A stretch of 38,075 nt of DNA from Planctomycetia bacterium. Lineage in GTDB: Bacteria > Planctomycetota > UBA1135 > GCA-002686595. Position numbers and translations under genes: made by a program. The notes beneath the pieces were generated by a model. It did not search any database. It had not been told where the DNA came from and saw only the letters and a program-made list of their open reading frames with translations. Each line of letters starts with the position of its first letter. Position 1 is the first letter of the stretch. This document shows positions 7,929 through 16,439 of this stretch, one piece after another. Location: positions 1 through 38,075 of the forward strand of contig SYGM01000059.1 of assembly GCA_005799545.1 (NCBI GenBank), given 5' to 3'.

Positions 7929-9583
7929 TCGCCGTCATCCTCCTGTTCGCCGCTCACCTCATCCGCGCCGAGATGGAGCACGAGGTGTTCCATCGCCAGC
8001 GGGTCGTGTTCGCGGGCCAGTTCGTGGATCCACTCCGTGCCGAAGCGCGCGATCCAGGGCAGCGGACCGAGCACGCGCTCCTGCGGCAGACCGCGCGGCA
8101 TCAGCACATTGGCTGCGCGGCGCTCGTGGCGCCGGCCCTTGCCCGATCGGTTGTGGTGCGCGCGCGCCGCCTTGTCGGCGAGCGTTGTGACCAGATCCTC
8201 GATCTGGCCGGAGATCTTCTTGAGCTGCACGACGAGCGAGGGCTCGACCGCCTGCAGCGCCTCGCGGTGCGCGAGCAGTGCCTGGGCCTGCGTCTTCGCA
8301 AGCTCGCGCAGGTCGATGCTGAGCTGCGGATCGGCGGTCTCGCCGGGCGCGGAGAGATCGCCCTTGCGCGCCAGCACAGTGCCCGTGGTGGTCTGCAGGA
8401 TCTCCAGCGCGGTGCGCAGTGCAGGATCCGTCAGCGTGGCCGAGAGGCGCGGTGCGAACTGCACAGGGCCCAGGCCCGCTTCGGCGCGCAGCAAGGGCAG
8501 TTGCGCGTGGTACGCGAGCTCGCCGAAACCGCCGACATACACCAGCGTCGGCAGCACCATGTCCTGAACGACGGGCCGCAGCAGAGCGCCGGCCGACCAG
8601 GCCAGCGGCTCCTGCAGGATTTCCGCGGCGAGCTCGTCCGCGGTGCGTGAACCTTCCTCGCCGTCGTAGCGATAGCCGTCCTCGGCCGCGCGCAGAGCGC
8701 GACGCTGCGGTTGCGCGCCGCGCTGCTCGTGGTGGAACAGCAGTGCCGCATGCTCGGGTTCCAGAGCGACCGCGTGACCTGCGGCGGCCAGACGCGCGCT
8801 CTGTGCGGCGATGGCGCGCTCGGGAGAACGCTGGATGAGCTGTGCCAGGGCTCGCGACAGCTCAGGCCGGATCCACGCCGGCTCGATCACGATCAGGCCG
8901 TGTTCGCCGAGCAGCGTCAGCAGCGAACGCGTGGTCGCGGATGCCAGCGTCTCGCCCGAGCGCGGGAAACAGGCCTGCAGCGCGGACTCCAGATGCGGTG
9001 CCCCGCGCAGACTCTGCTCGAACACCGCTCGCAGTGCGGAAAGACGGGCCTTGTCTTCTTCGAGCACAACGTGCGACAGCGGGGTGCGTCCGGAGGACAG
9101 ACCGGGCAGCGCCACCTTCTGCAGGTCGAGGTTGGCGTTGACGATGTGCGTGTGGTGCGCCTCGGCGATGTCGTGGTCGTCGGCGTGGTTCCAGAAGATC
9201 GGCACCACGCGTGTTTCGAGGCGCTGTGAAAGCACACGCGCGAGACGGATGGCGCTGAGCGCCTTGTAGAGCGTGTACAGCGGCGAGGTGGTGAACCCCG
9301 GCTGCTGACCGGTGACAATCGCGAAGCAGCGCGCATGCGCGAGCGCGCGCGCAGAGTCGAGCACGGCCACATGCGGTGAGTGGTACGAGAGCTCGCGCAC
9401 GAGCCGCTCGCTCAGTTCCGCGCGTTGTTCCGGATCGAGACGGTCATCGCCGGCACTGATCTGTCCCGCATGGCGCGGAACGCGGATACCCAGAGACTCC
9501 AGATCGCCACGGATTGCCGCACGCGAAAGCTCGGACAATCCGAAGATGTCCGCGGGCAGGTGCTCGATCCGCAGCATCGTCAT
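7925..9583 (-). CDS. bshC: Bacillithiol biosynthesis cysteine-adding enzyme BshC
   Basis: A 552-residue protein for the final step of bacillithiol synthesis, addition of cysteine to GlcN-malate. Family motifs include FAIVTGQQPGFTTSPLYTLYKALSA (a nucleotide-fold segment), VVPIFWNHADDHDIAEA and the C-terminal PQERVLGPLPWIARFG. The ATG at 9583 overlaps the pyrF stop as ATGA; an ATG two codons later (9577) is possible. The reading frame stays open upstream, but that extension lies over pyrF in another frame and is not real. Cysteine supply may come from the transsulfuration enzyme encoded at 24.7-26.1 kb. Confidence 0.93.
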   Translation of the reverse strand: MTMLRIEHLPADIFGLSELSRAAIRGDLESLGIRVPRHAGQISAGDDRLDPEQRAELSERLVRELSYHSPHVAVLDSARALAHARCFAIVTGQQPGFTTSPLYTLYKALSAIRLARVLSQRLETRVVPIFWNHADDHDIAEAHHTHIVNANLDLQKVALPGLSSGRTPLSHVVLEEDKARLSALRAVFEQSLRGAPHLESALQACFPRSGETLASATTRSLLTLLGEHGLIVIEPAWIRPELSRALAQLIQRSPERAIAAQSARLAAAGHAVALEPEHAALLFHHEQRGAQPQRRALRAAEDGYRYDGEEGSRTADELAAEILQEPLAWSAGALLRPVVQDMVLPTLVYVGGFGELAYHAQLPLLRAEAGLGPVQFAPRLSATLTDPALRTALEILQTTTGTVLARKGDLSAPGETADPQLSIDLRELAKTQAQALLAHREALQAVEPSLVVQLKKISGQIEDLVTTLADKAARAHHNRSGKGRRHERRAANVLMPRGLPQERVLGPLPWIARFGTEWIHELAREHDPLAMEHLVLHLGADEVSGEQEDDGE

Positions 9584-10506
9584 CCGCGAGCCTGCGCTCC
9601 GCTGGCTGACCTGCCGCAACCCAGCGCACCGACCTCGGCGATCATCGCGTCGATCGCGGCGCGCGAAGCGTCCTTCCAGTGCAGGCCGGCATAGCGCGGC
9701 TGCTTGTACGCAAACAGGATTCCGCGCGAGGAGTTGACCAGCGCGCCGCGCCCGCCGGGCAGGAAGCCACCGGCGATCTCCGCTGCGCCCGCACCCTGTG
9801 CGCCGTAGCCCGGAATCAGCAGCGGCGTCGTCGGCAGCTGCGCGCGCAGGCTGACGAGCTCCGCGGGATGCGTGGCACCGACGACAGCGCCGATGCTCGA
9901 GAGCCCGCCGCTGCCCATGCAGCTGTTGCCCCACTCGCGCACGCAGGACGCGACGCGTTCATACAGACGCGGCGTGCCATGATCCTGAAACAGCGCGCTC
10001 TGCTTGTTGGAAGTGCGCACGAGCACATAGATGCCGGCCTGATGCGCCTTCGCTGCGTCAAGGAAGGGCTGCACGGCATCGCCACCGAGGTAGGGATTGA
10101 CCGTGATCGCATCGCAGACGGCCTCACCCGCGACGGCCGGATCGAGGAAGGCGCGCGCGTAGGCGGCCGCAGTGCTGTCGATGTCGCCGCGCTTGACATC
10201 GCCGATCACCAGCAGGCCCGCGGAGCGAGCGGTCGCCACGACACGCTCCCACGCATGGATGCCGTCGGCTCCGTAGATCTCGAAGAAGGCCGACTGCGGC
10301 TTGACGGCGGGCACTCGGCCGGCGGCGAGCTCGATGATCTCGCACAGGAACTGCGCGCAGGCGTCGGCCTTCTGCCTGCGGCTGGCCTTGGGATCGCGCG
10401 CGATGGCGAACTCCGGCGGCAGCGAGTCAGCATGCGGATCGAGGCCGATCAGGGCGGAGTTGGCGGTGCGGGCGATCGCGGCTTCGAGTCGGTCAGCGTA
10501 GGTCAT
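9580..10506 (-). CDS. pyrF: Orotidine 5'-phosphate decarboxylase, type 2
   Basis: A 308-residue enzyme that makes UMP from OMP in pyrimidine synthesis. It contains LIGLDPHADSLP, AVKPQSAFFEIYGADGIHAWE and the catalytic DVKRGDIDSTAAAYA, which are typical of the longer type 2 OMP decarboxylases (about 270-300 residues). A later GYGAQGAGAAEI and a GRGALVNSSRGILFAY segment complete the barrel. The start ATG at 10506 lies 13 bases after the hemW stop; the longer upstream frame overlaps hemW and was rejected. The stop overlaps the bshC start. Confidence 0.94.
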   Translation of the reverse strand: MTYADRLEAAIARTANSALIGLDPHADSLPPEFAIARDPKASRRQKADACAQFLCEIIELAAGRVPAVKPQSAFFEIYGADGIHAWERVVATARSAGLLVIGDVKRGDIDSTAAAYARAFLDPAVAGEAVCDAITVNPYLGGDAVQPFLDAAKAHQAGIYVLVRTSNKQSALFQDHGTPRLYERVASCVREWGNSCMGSGGLSSIGAVVGATHPAELVSLRAQLPTTPLLIPGYGAQGAGAAEIAGGFLPGGRGALVNSSRGILFAYKQPRYAGLHWKDASRAAIDAMIAEVGALGCGRSASGAQARG

Positions 10507-10519
10507 GAGGGGCAGGATC

Positions 10520-11698
10520 CTACTCGGTGGAAAGGGCGAGGAACTGCTTGGCGACATGGTCGGCGAGCGGGAGACCGGTCGGGCTGAGTCGGTAGCCGCC
10601 CCGATCGCTGTGCTCGAGCAGTCCCAAGACCAACAGACGCTCTGCCAGAGCCTCGAAGGGGTCGTCCGCGACGGGACAATCGGCTCGCTGGCGGGCCTCG
10701 GCGGCGCTGAGACCCTCCGCGAGGCGCAGACCCAGCCACCAGGTTTCCGCCAACCTCGCGCGCGGTGTGGGTTCTTCGGACCAGGCGCCGGCCTGTGCAG
10801 CTTCACGGATGCGCCGCGTGTAGCCTTGAATGCCCTTGTGGTTGCCGCGGCGCATGCCCCCGACCTTGCTGACGGCCGAAGGACCGATCCCGAGGTACTC
10901 CCCGTTGTGCCAGTAATTGACGTTGTGGCGACATTGTTTGCCAGATCGTGCGAAGTTAGAGATCTCATAGGCCTCCAGCCCCGCCGCGGCCAGACGCTCC
11001 CGCGTCGCCCAGAAGAAGGCCAGCTCGCGCTCCTCGGGGAGCTTCTGGAGGCGCCCTTCTTCCAGCCAGCGACGGAACAGCGTCTCTTCTTCGAAGGTGA
11101 GGTTGTAGGCCGAGAGATGCTCCGGCTCGAGCTCCAGCACCCGCTCGAGGTCGGCGAGCCAGGTCTCCAGCGCCTGTCCGGGCACCGCGTAGATCAGATC
11201 GATGTTGAGCGCCTCAAAGCCGACGCTGCGCGCCGCGCGGAAGGCGGCGAAGCTCATTTCGACATCGTGCACGCGCCCGAAGAGCTGCAGGGTGGCGGGA
11301 TCAAGGCTCTGAAACCCGATCGAGAGTCGGTTGATCCCGAGGTTCAGGAGGGCTTGAGCCTTGGCTGCGTCGAGGCTCTCGGGGTTGCACTCGGCCGTGC
11401 GTTCCACAGCCGAGGCGCGCCATCCCGTGCGCTCGTCCAGACCGTCGAGCAGGCGCTGGAGCTCCGCCGCATCGAGCAGGGAGGGCGTGCCTCCTCCGAG
11501 GAACAGCGTGCGCGGTGCGCGCGGTGCGTACAGCTCCGCCTCGCGCAGGATTGCGTCGATCATCTCGCCGCGGTCGTGGCCCTCCGCCGGCACGGAGAAG
11601 AAATCGCAGTAGTGGCACTTCGCTGCGCAGAAAGGCAGGTGCACATAGAGCGGTGTGCCATCGGCGGCCCGCGAAAACAGCTGAGGAGAGGCGTTCAA
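10520..11698 (-). CDS. hemW: Radical SAM protein HemW-like (heme chaperone, formerly oxygen-independent coproporphyrinogen oxidase-like)
   Basis: A 392-residue radical SAM protein. The 4Fe-4S cysteines are C24, C28 and C31 in CAAKCHYC. LFLGGGTPSLLDAAEL, RLSIGFQSLD and the C-terminal region HNVNYWHNGEYLGIGPSA are shared by HemN and HemW. HemW binds and transfers heme; true HemN oxidises coproporphyrinogen III. The short length and the CHYCDF sequence after the cluster favour HemW. It follows the sigma-factor gene by 44 bases on the same strand. Confidence 0.88.
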   Translation of the reverse strand: MNASPQLFSRAADGTPLYVHLPFCAAKCHYCDFFSVPAEGHDRGEMIDAILREAELYAPRAPRTLFLGGGTPSLLDAAELQRLLDGLDERTGWRASAVERTAECNPESLDAAKAQALLNLGINRLSIGFQSLDPATLQLFGRVHDVEMSFAAFRAARSVGFEALNIDLIYAVPGQALETWLADLERVLELEPEHLSAYNLTFEEETLFRRWLEEGRLQKLPEERELAFFWATRERLAAAGLEAYEISNFARSGKQCRHNVNYWHNGEYLGIGPSAVSKVGGMRRGNHKGIQGYTRRIREAAQAGAWSEEPTPRARLAETWWLGLRLAEGLSAAEARQRADCPVADDPFEALAERLLVLGLLEHSDRGGYRLSPTGLPLADHVAKQFLALSTE

Positions 11699-11742
11699 CC
11701 TCTCCTCAGCTTAGCGAACCAGACCGAAATCCAGTGTGTCTG

Positions 11743-12612
11743 CTAACCGGCTTCGCGACGGGGGTTGTTCTCCCCCACCGCACGGAACTGTGCCGCGACG
11801 CCTTCGGCGTTCATGACGCCGTTGAGCTTCTTCAGCGCGTCCTGCTCGATCTGACGCACGCGTTCGCGTGTCAGGCCGACGACCTTGCCGATTTCCTTGA
11901 GCGTCATCTGCTCGCCGTTCTCGTTGCCGAGCCCGTAGCGCAGCTTGAGGATCGTCGCCTCGCGCTCGTCGATCACCTGCAGCAGCTCATCGAGGCGCTT
12001 CAGCAGGTCGGTGTTGAGCAGCTCTTCATCGGGCGTCAGCGTGCGCGCATCTTCGACCGTGTCCTGGCCCTGGGTCAGGATGTCGAGCGAAACCTGCGGA
12101 CCCATGCCGGAGACGATGATCGTGCGCTTGAGCAGCGGCCAGTTGTCCTCAGGGATGCCGAGCTCCTCGGCGACCTCTTCAACGGTCGGCGCTCGACCGA
12201 GCAGATAGCCGAGCTCCTGGCTCACCACGCGCCAGCGCGAGATCAGCTCCGACATGTAGCTCGGCACGCGAACGGACTTGACGGTGTTGGTCAGCGCGCG
12301 ACGGATCGCCTGCTTGATCCACCAGGTTCCGTATGTGGAGAAGCGACAGCCCGCATCAGGGTCGAACTTCTCCGCGGCCTTCATCAGTCCGATGTTGCCC
12401 TCGGCGATCAGATCCTGCAGCGTCAGGCCGCGGTTGGCGTACATCTTCGCCACCGACACGACCAGGCGCAGGTTGGCGCGGATCATGTGCTCGCGGGCGC
12501 TGATGTCGCCTTGCTGGATGCGGCGACCGAGCTCGATCTCCTCGGTGGCAGAGAGCAGCGGCACCTCGTTGATTTCTTGGAGATAGGTCTCCAGACAGCG
12601 TTCGGCAGAAAT
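11743..12612 (-). CDS. Sigma-70 family RNA polymerase sigma factor (RpoD/RpoS/SigA-like), apparent ATT start
   Basis: A 289-residue sigma factor containing region 1.2 (ETYLQEINEVPLLSATEE), region 2 (NLRLVVSVAKMYANRGL, LIAEGNIGLMKAAEKFD, RFSTYGTWWIKQAIRRAL), region 3 (PTVEEVAEELG) and region 4 (LRYGL, TLKEIGKVVGLTRERVRQIEQDALKKL). It lacks the long region 1.1 of large RpoD proteins. The first standard codon, GTG at 12564, would cut the conserved region 1.2. An ATT at 12612-12610 restores it and has GGAG seven bases upstream (12623-12620); a stop (12636-12634) lies just beyond, with no ATG, GTG or TTG between. ATT is a rare start. A frameshift or sequence error is the main alternative. Confidence 0.85.
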   Translation of the reverse strand: MSAERCLETYLQEINEVPLLSATEEIELGRRIQQGDISAREHMIRANLRLVVSVAKMYANRGLTLQDLIAEGNIGLMKAAEKFDPDAGCRFSTYGTWWIKQAIRRALTNTVKSVRVPSYMSELISRWRVVSQELGYLLGRAPTVEEVAEELGIPEDNWPLLKRTIIVSGMGPQVSLDILTQGQDTVEDARTLTPDEELLNTDLLKRLDELLQVIDEREATILKLRYGLGNENGEQMTLKEIGKVVGLTRERVRQIEQDALKKLNGVMNAEGVAAQFRAVGENNPRREAG

Positions 12613-12780
12613 GGTGGCTCTCCGTGGTGTTCGTCAGGGGGTGTGTCGAACGCACCTGCTCAGGCAGGCACGCAGAAGCGACGAGGCTCGCTTCCAAGCG
12701 GGAAATCGGCGGGCGAACGAACGATTCTTGAGGCGGATGCCCGATTGGGCTCTCGCCGCTACAATCCCCGCCCTCAATCC

Positions 12781-14085
12781 ATGGCTGACACCTCGATGGA
12801 AGAAATCCTTTCCGAGGATGCGTTCGTCCAGACTCTGGTCGAGCGCGTCCCGCCGTTCCTCGGGTTGGCAGCCGTGCTGACAGGGGTCCCCCAGGGCGAA
12901 TGGACGCGAACGCACCACTTCCGGCTGGTGAGCGAGTCCGATGCGCTGGAGTCGCTGCTCGATGAGCATGGCGCTCGCTACAACCGTCGCTACGCCTTTC
13001 TGCGCGAGCTGTCGGCGGCGTTGCGCTCCTTCTCCCAGGCCGGTTTCAGTCTGGTGCACCTCAGCCGCCGGCTTTCGGGCTACGGTGTCACACTCTCCGA
13101 GCGCGAGACGGGCCAGTTCCACAAGGCCTTGCAGGAGACGCGCAGCTTCGTGGAGCGCTCCGAGCGCGCGCTGCTGGCGGCTGCATGTGACGAGCTGGCA
13201 GCACTCGGTGTGCACTGCGATGCGCCGCTTGTGAAGATTGGCGACGAGCTGGTCGGACCCAAGCGCATGCTGCCACGCAATCTCGGGCAGGAGGACGTGC
13301 CGGACGACGAAGGCAAGGCGGCCGAGATCGCTTCGAAGTACCTGCAGGCCTGCGCGAAGCTCGAAGAAATCGGCGTGCACCGCATCAGCGAGGAGCCGGA
13401 TCGCGACGAGTGGTTGCGCCGACACTGCAGCGAGGAGAAGGCGCGCGTTTTTGAGGCCGCGATTCACAACCTGCAGTCGGTCTACGACACGCATGTCAAG
13501 AATTCGCCCGCGGAGCAGGCCGATGCGCGGCTTCTGCGGCTGCGCGGTCACATTTCCATCGTCCTGCACCTTCTGGAAGCCGTGACGCTGATGACGCACT
13601 TCGTGGAGCGCCATGTGAGCGGTCAGAGGCACGAGGCGCTCGAGCGCCGGATGCTGAAACTGATCCCGCGCGGCGAGGTGCGCGAGCACACCCTCAACAA
13701 TTTGCTGTACTGGGCATCGACCGTGCTGCGCCGCGGCCGCGCGCTTGCGGAGGATCTGCTGCCGGCGTACACGAACCTGGACGCGCTGACCGTGGAGCTG
13801 CCCAAGGACGTGATGATCCACGCGCGGCCGGCTTCACTGATTGTCGGCATCGTTCAGCACTACGCGATGCCGGTCGAGCTGGAGATCGATGGAGCGCGCT
13901 GCAACGCCGGCTCCATCCTCGAACTGTTGCTGGCGGTCGGTTCGCATCCTGATGCCCGCCGCTTCGTGTTCCACGGGGACGCTCGCCCGCTCGCCGACAT
14001 TCAGGCCTTGTTCCAGCACGCGCTGGGCGAGCAGGGCGCTGAGAAGCTCCCCGAGGCGTTGGCCTATCTCAAACGTCGCGGTTGA
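12781..14085 (+). CDS. HPr-domain fusion protein with uncharacterised N-terminal region
   Basis: A 434-residue protein. Residues about 334-425 are an HPr-like phosphocarrier domain: IHARPAS places the phosphorylatable His at 347 and GSILELL places the regulatory Ser at 378, exactly 31 apart as in His15 and Ser46 of HPr. The N-terminal 330 residues are helical, charged and not recognised. HPr normally relays phosphate in the PTS or serves as an HPr kinase target, but no EI, EII or HPr kinase is in the window. No signal peptide or membrane segment is seen. A TACAAT at 12760-12765 could be a -10 element but lacks a matching -35, and no Shine-Dalgarno precedes the ATG. Confidence 0.75.
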   Translation: MADTSMEEILSEDAFVQTLVERVPPFLGLAAVLTGVPQGEWTRTHHFRLVSESDALESLLDEHGARYNRRYAFLRELSAALRSFSQAGFSLVHLSRRLSGYGVTLSERETGQFHKALQETRSFVERSERALLAAACDELAALGVHCDAPLVKIGDELVGPKRMLPRNLGQEDVPDDEGKAAEIASKYLQACAKLEEIGVHRISEEPDRDEWLRRHCSEEKARVFEAAIHNLQSVYDTHVKNSPAEQADARLLRLRGHISIVLHLLEAVTLMTHFVERHVSGQRHEALERRMLKLIPRGEVREHTLNNLLYWASTVLRRGRALAEDLLPAYTNLDALTVELPKDVMIHARPASLIVGIVQHYAMPVELEIDGARCNAGSILELLLAVGSHPDARRFVFHGDARPLADIQALFQHALGEQGAEKLPEALAYLKRRG

Positions 14086-14092
14086 GCAGCAT

Positions 14093-14827
14093 TCAGACTC
14101 CCAGACGCAGGCGTTCGGCAAGCACAGGCGGCAGACCGGCCTTGAGTATGCGTGCCTGTTCGCGCTCGATGTCATAGCTTGTGCGCACAATGCGCAGCAG
14201 CCGCGCGCTGCTGTCGTACAGGGCACACGCTGCGCGCGGGTCTTCATCGCGCGGTTGGCCGACGCTGCCAACGTTCACCACCGCACGCGTGGTTTCGCTG
14301 AGGTCGACGAAAGAGTCGTGCGTGAATGCCGTGTGCAACGGATCTTCGGCGAGTCGCAGCAGCGTTACGGGAACATGGGTGTGACCGACGAAACACACCG
14401 GTAATTCCAACTCATTGAGCGATGCATCCGCATCGTGCGGCCCGTGCACATAGTGGAAGTCCTCCGGATGTGCGTAGGAACCGTGTGCCAGGGCGCAGTG
14501 TTCGAAGTGCATGCGCAGCGGCAGAGCCGCAAGCCAGTGCAGTTCCTCCGCCGTCAGCTGACGCTGCGTCCACTCCACGGCGGCGCGTGCGTACTGGTTG
14601 AAATAGCGCGGATCGAGCTCACCTGCGACCGCGGCATCGTGATTGCCCTTCACGACGTGAACGCCCTCGTCCTTGAGCAGCGCGATGCATTCGCGCGGTG
14701 CTGCGCCGTAGCCGACGACATCGCCGACGCTCAGGATCTGGTCTGCGCCTGCAGAGCGCAGCACGCTCAATGCAGCCTGGAGTGCGGCGAGGTTGGAGTG
14801 GATGTCGCCGAGGACGCCGTAGATCAT
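14093..14827 (-). CDS. YfcE/MJ0936-type metallophosphoesterase
   Basis: A 244-residue calcineurin-like phosphoesterase. Metal-binding motifs are GDIHSNL near the start, SVGDVVGYG, KGNHDAAV, ALAHGSY and FVGHTHVP, followed by VVNVGSVGQPRD. This class includes small phosphodiesterases and phosphatases with a two-metal centre; the natural substrate cannot be read from the sequence. The ATG at 14827 overlaps the stop of the upstream membrane-protein gene as ATGA. It converges with the HPr-fusion gene with only 7 bases between. Confidence 0.9.
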   Translation of the reverse strand: MIYGVLGDIHSNLAALQAALSVLRSAGADQILSVGDVVGYGAAPRECIALLKDEGVHVVKGNHDAAVAGELDPRYFNQYARAAVEWTQRQLTAEELHWLAALPLRMHFEHCALAHGSYAHPEDFHYVHGPHDADASLNELELPVCFVGHTHVPVTLLRLAEDPLHTAFTHDSFVDLSETTRAVVNVGSVGQPRDEDPRAACALYDSSARLLRIVRTSYDIEREQARILKAGLPPVLAERLRLGV

Positions 14828-15360
14828 GAGGTCGGTCGGTGGAGTGAGGATTGGCGCGAGAAAGACCCGGCCAGGATCAGGATCAGGCCCAGCACCCAGA
14901 CTGACAAGTGCCAGCCACGCTCCTCCCCCATCGGCGAGAGCAGCATCAAGGCGGCAAAGAGCCAGCCGGCCAGAGCCGGACGCAGCCCGCTGCGGACAAG
15001 CGCCAGGCCGCCAAGACTTGCCAAACCCCAGTGAAGTGTCATGGCAAGCGAAGGCGTCGCCAGCGCGCAACTTACGAGGAATGGAAGAAAAAAGGTATTT
15101 AAAAGTACAATAGCAGAGAGATGGTGCGCTGGCAGGGTGCGTGCCCATGCTCTGGTACGGACGGACCACGCTACCAGCCAGCCGCCTAGCACGGCTCTGG
15201 ATAGGAACGCCCAATTATCAAGGAGCAGATCGGCAGAGTCGCTTGACAGCGGTGAGAACCAAGGCAGGGCCAGCGCGCACAGCCAGCCAGTGCCCAGCAG
15301 GCCCATGACACAGCTCCACCAGCTCAGATTTCTCAGGGGCAAGCTCCACAGACTCCACAT
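14824..15360 (-). CDS. Small integral membrane protein of unknown function
   Basis: A 178-residue hydrophobic protein with about five predicted membrane segments and no recognised family motif. Its stop overlaps the start of the metallophosphoesterase, suggesting a two-gene unit. Start choice is uncertain: ATG at 15360 gives MWSLWSLPL, and a second ATG at 15306 begins MGLLGTGWL. The gene includes an AT-rich stretch at 15083-15113 with a rare TTA codon, unlike its GC-rich neighbours. Position and overlap support it being a real gene; function is unknown. Confidence 0.7.
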   Translation of the reverse strand: MWSLWSLPLRNLSWWSCVMGLLGTGWLCALALPWFSPLSSDSADLLLDNWAFLSRAVLGGWLVAWSVRTRAWARTLPAHHLSAIVLLNTFFLPFLVSCALATPSLAMTLHWGLASLGGLALVRSGLRPALAGWLFAALMLLSPMGEERGWHLSVWVLGLILILAGSFSRQSSLHRPTS

Positions 15361-15406
15361 ACATGCTCTGTCCTAAGCAATCACAGGTCTGGATGCCAGT
15401 CTCCTC

Positions 15407-15434
15407 TTGACACTCCACTGTTGGTGCCTAGCCT
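15407..15434 (+). promoter_or_regulatory. Possible parB promoter
   Basis: A perfect -35 hexamer TTGACA at 15407-15412 is followed after 16 bases by TAGCCT (15429-15434), a poor -10. A second TTGACA at 15434-15439 has no convincing -10. TTGGTG-CACCAA-TTGGTG repeats at 15421-15456 may be an operator. The site is 57-84 bases upstream of parB. Confidence 0.3.
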
Positions 15435-15490
15435 TGACACCAACACACCATTTGGTGGATGTGAGCGGCAAATCGAACAGGGGAGGAAGC

Positions 15491-16423
15491 ATGGAACGTC
15501 GTTTGGGCAGGGGCTTGGGTTCACTTTTGGCAGGTGGTTCGACGGAGGAGGTCGCGGTGCCCACGGTACCCGCGGCACCGGCTGCGCCGGCTCAGCCGGG
15601 GTCGACACCGCAGATTGCGCTCGACGTCATCGAGGTCAACCCCTACCAGCCGCGTCAGGTCTTTGACCCGGCCGGTGTCGATGAGCTGGTTCAAAGCATC
15701 CGGCAGCATGGACTGCTGCAACCGATCGTGGTTCGACCCCACGGTAGCGGTTATCAGCTGATCTCGGGTGAACGCCGCCTGCGCGCCTTCCGTATTCTCG
15801 GCAAGTCCACCATTCCGGCCACGATCCGCGAGGGTGTCACGGACCAGGAGCTGCTGGAACTGGCTCTGGTTGAAAATGTCCAACGGAAAGACCTCGACCC
15901 CATCGAGCGCGCCCTGGGATTCCGCCGGATGATGGAGCAGCTCCACCTGACGCAGGAGCAGGTTGCGGACAAGGTGGGTCTTCAGCGTTCCACCGTCGCC
16001 AACCAATTGCGTCTGCTGGACCTTCCGGAGAATGTCCGTCAGGCGCTGGCGAAGGGTCTGATCCAGATGGGTCATGCACGTGCATTGCTGGGTGCCAAGT
16101 CCGAGGCCGATCAGCTTGCCCTTCTTGAGCGTACCGTCCGGGAAGATCTCTCGGTGCGGTCGGTTGAAGATGCAGTCCGCCAGGGCAACAAGCCGGTCAG
16201 CTCTGCCGCAGCTCATTCGGAAGACGCTGCCGCCGGCGACAAGACCCTGACTCCCCAAGCACCTTGGGTTCGGGACTTGGAGAATCGGATGCGGGAACAT
16301 CTCGCCACCAAGGTCCAGCTCAAGAACGGACCTGGTTACCGCGGCCAAATCGTGATCGACTACTACCAGCGCGAGGATTTGGAGCGGCTGATGGCGATCC
16401 TCGCCCCCAAGCCGACAGTGTAG
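15491..16423 (+). CDS. parB: ParB/Spo0J chromosome-partition protein
   Basis: A 310-residue CTP-dependent DNA clamp that loads at parS. The N-terminus MERRLGRGLGSLL is the ParA-stimulating peptide. The nuclease-like domain has VNPYQPR and the CTP-binding SGERRLRAFRILG, then ENVQRKDLDPIERALGFRRM. The HTH segment LTQEQVADKVGLQRSTVANQLRLL and IQMGHARALLG are typical of chromosomal ParB, and the C-terminus forms a dimer domain. GGGAGGAAGC sits immediately before the ATG at 15491, one of the best Shine-Dalgarno sequences in the window. A perfect parS lies 33 bases after the stop. Upstream in-frame codons lack this ribosome site and were rejected. Confidence 0.97.
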   Translation: MERRLGRGLGSLLAGGSTEEVAVPTVPAAPAAPAQPGSTPQIALDVIEVNPYQPRQVFDPAGVDELVQSIRQHGLLQPIVVRPHGSGYQLISGERRLRAFRILGKSTIPATIREGVTDQELLELALVENVQRKDLDPIERALGFRRMMEQLHLTQEQVADKVGLQRSTVANQLRLLDLPENVRQALAKGLIQMGHARALLGAKSEADQLALLERTVREDLSVRSVEDAVRQGNKPVSSAAAHSEDAAAGDKTLTPQAPWVRDLENRMREHLATKVQLKNGPGYRGQIVIDYYQREDLERLMAILAPKPTV

Positions 16424-16439
16424 ACCAATCCCTTCAGCC

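Noticed and set aside
10507-10968. Long N-terminal extension of pyrF
   Set aside because: It lies within hemW in another frame and encodes no OMP-decarboxylase sequence.
11515-14085. Very long plus-strand reading frame entering the HPr-fusion gene
   Set aside because: The part before 12781 is antisense to the sigma factor and hemW, and its translation is low-complexity. Only the portion from 12781 is family-like.
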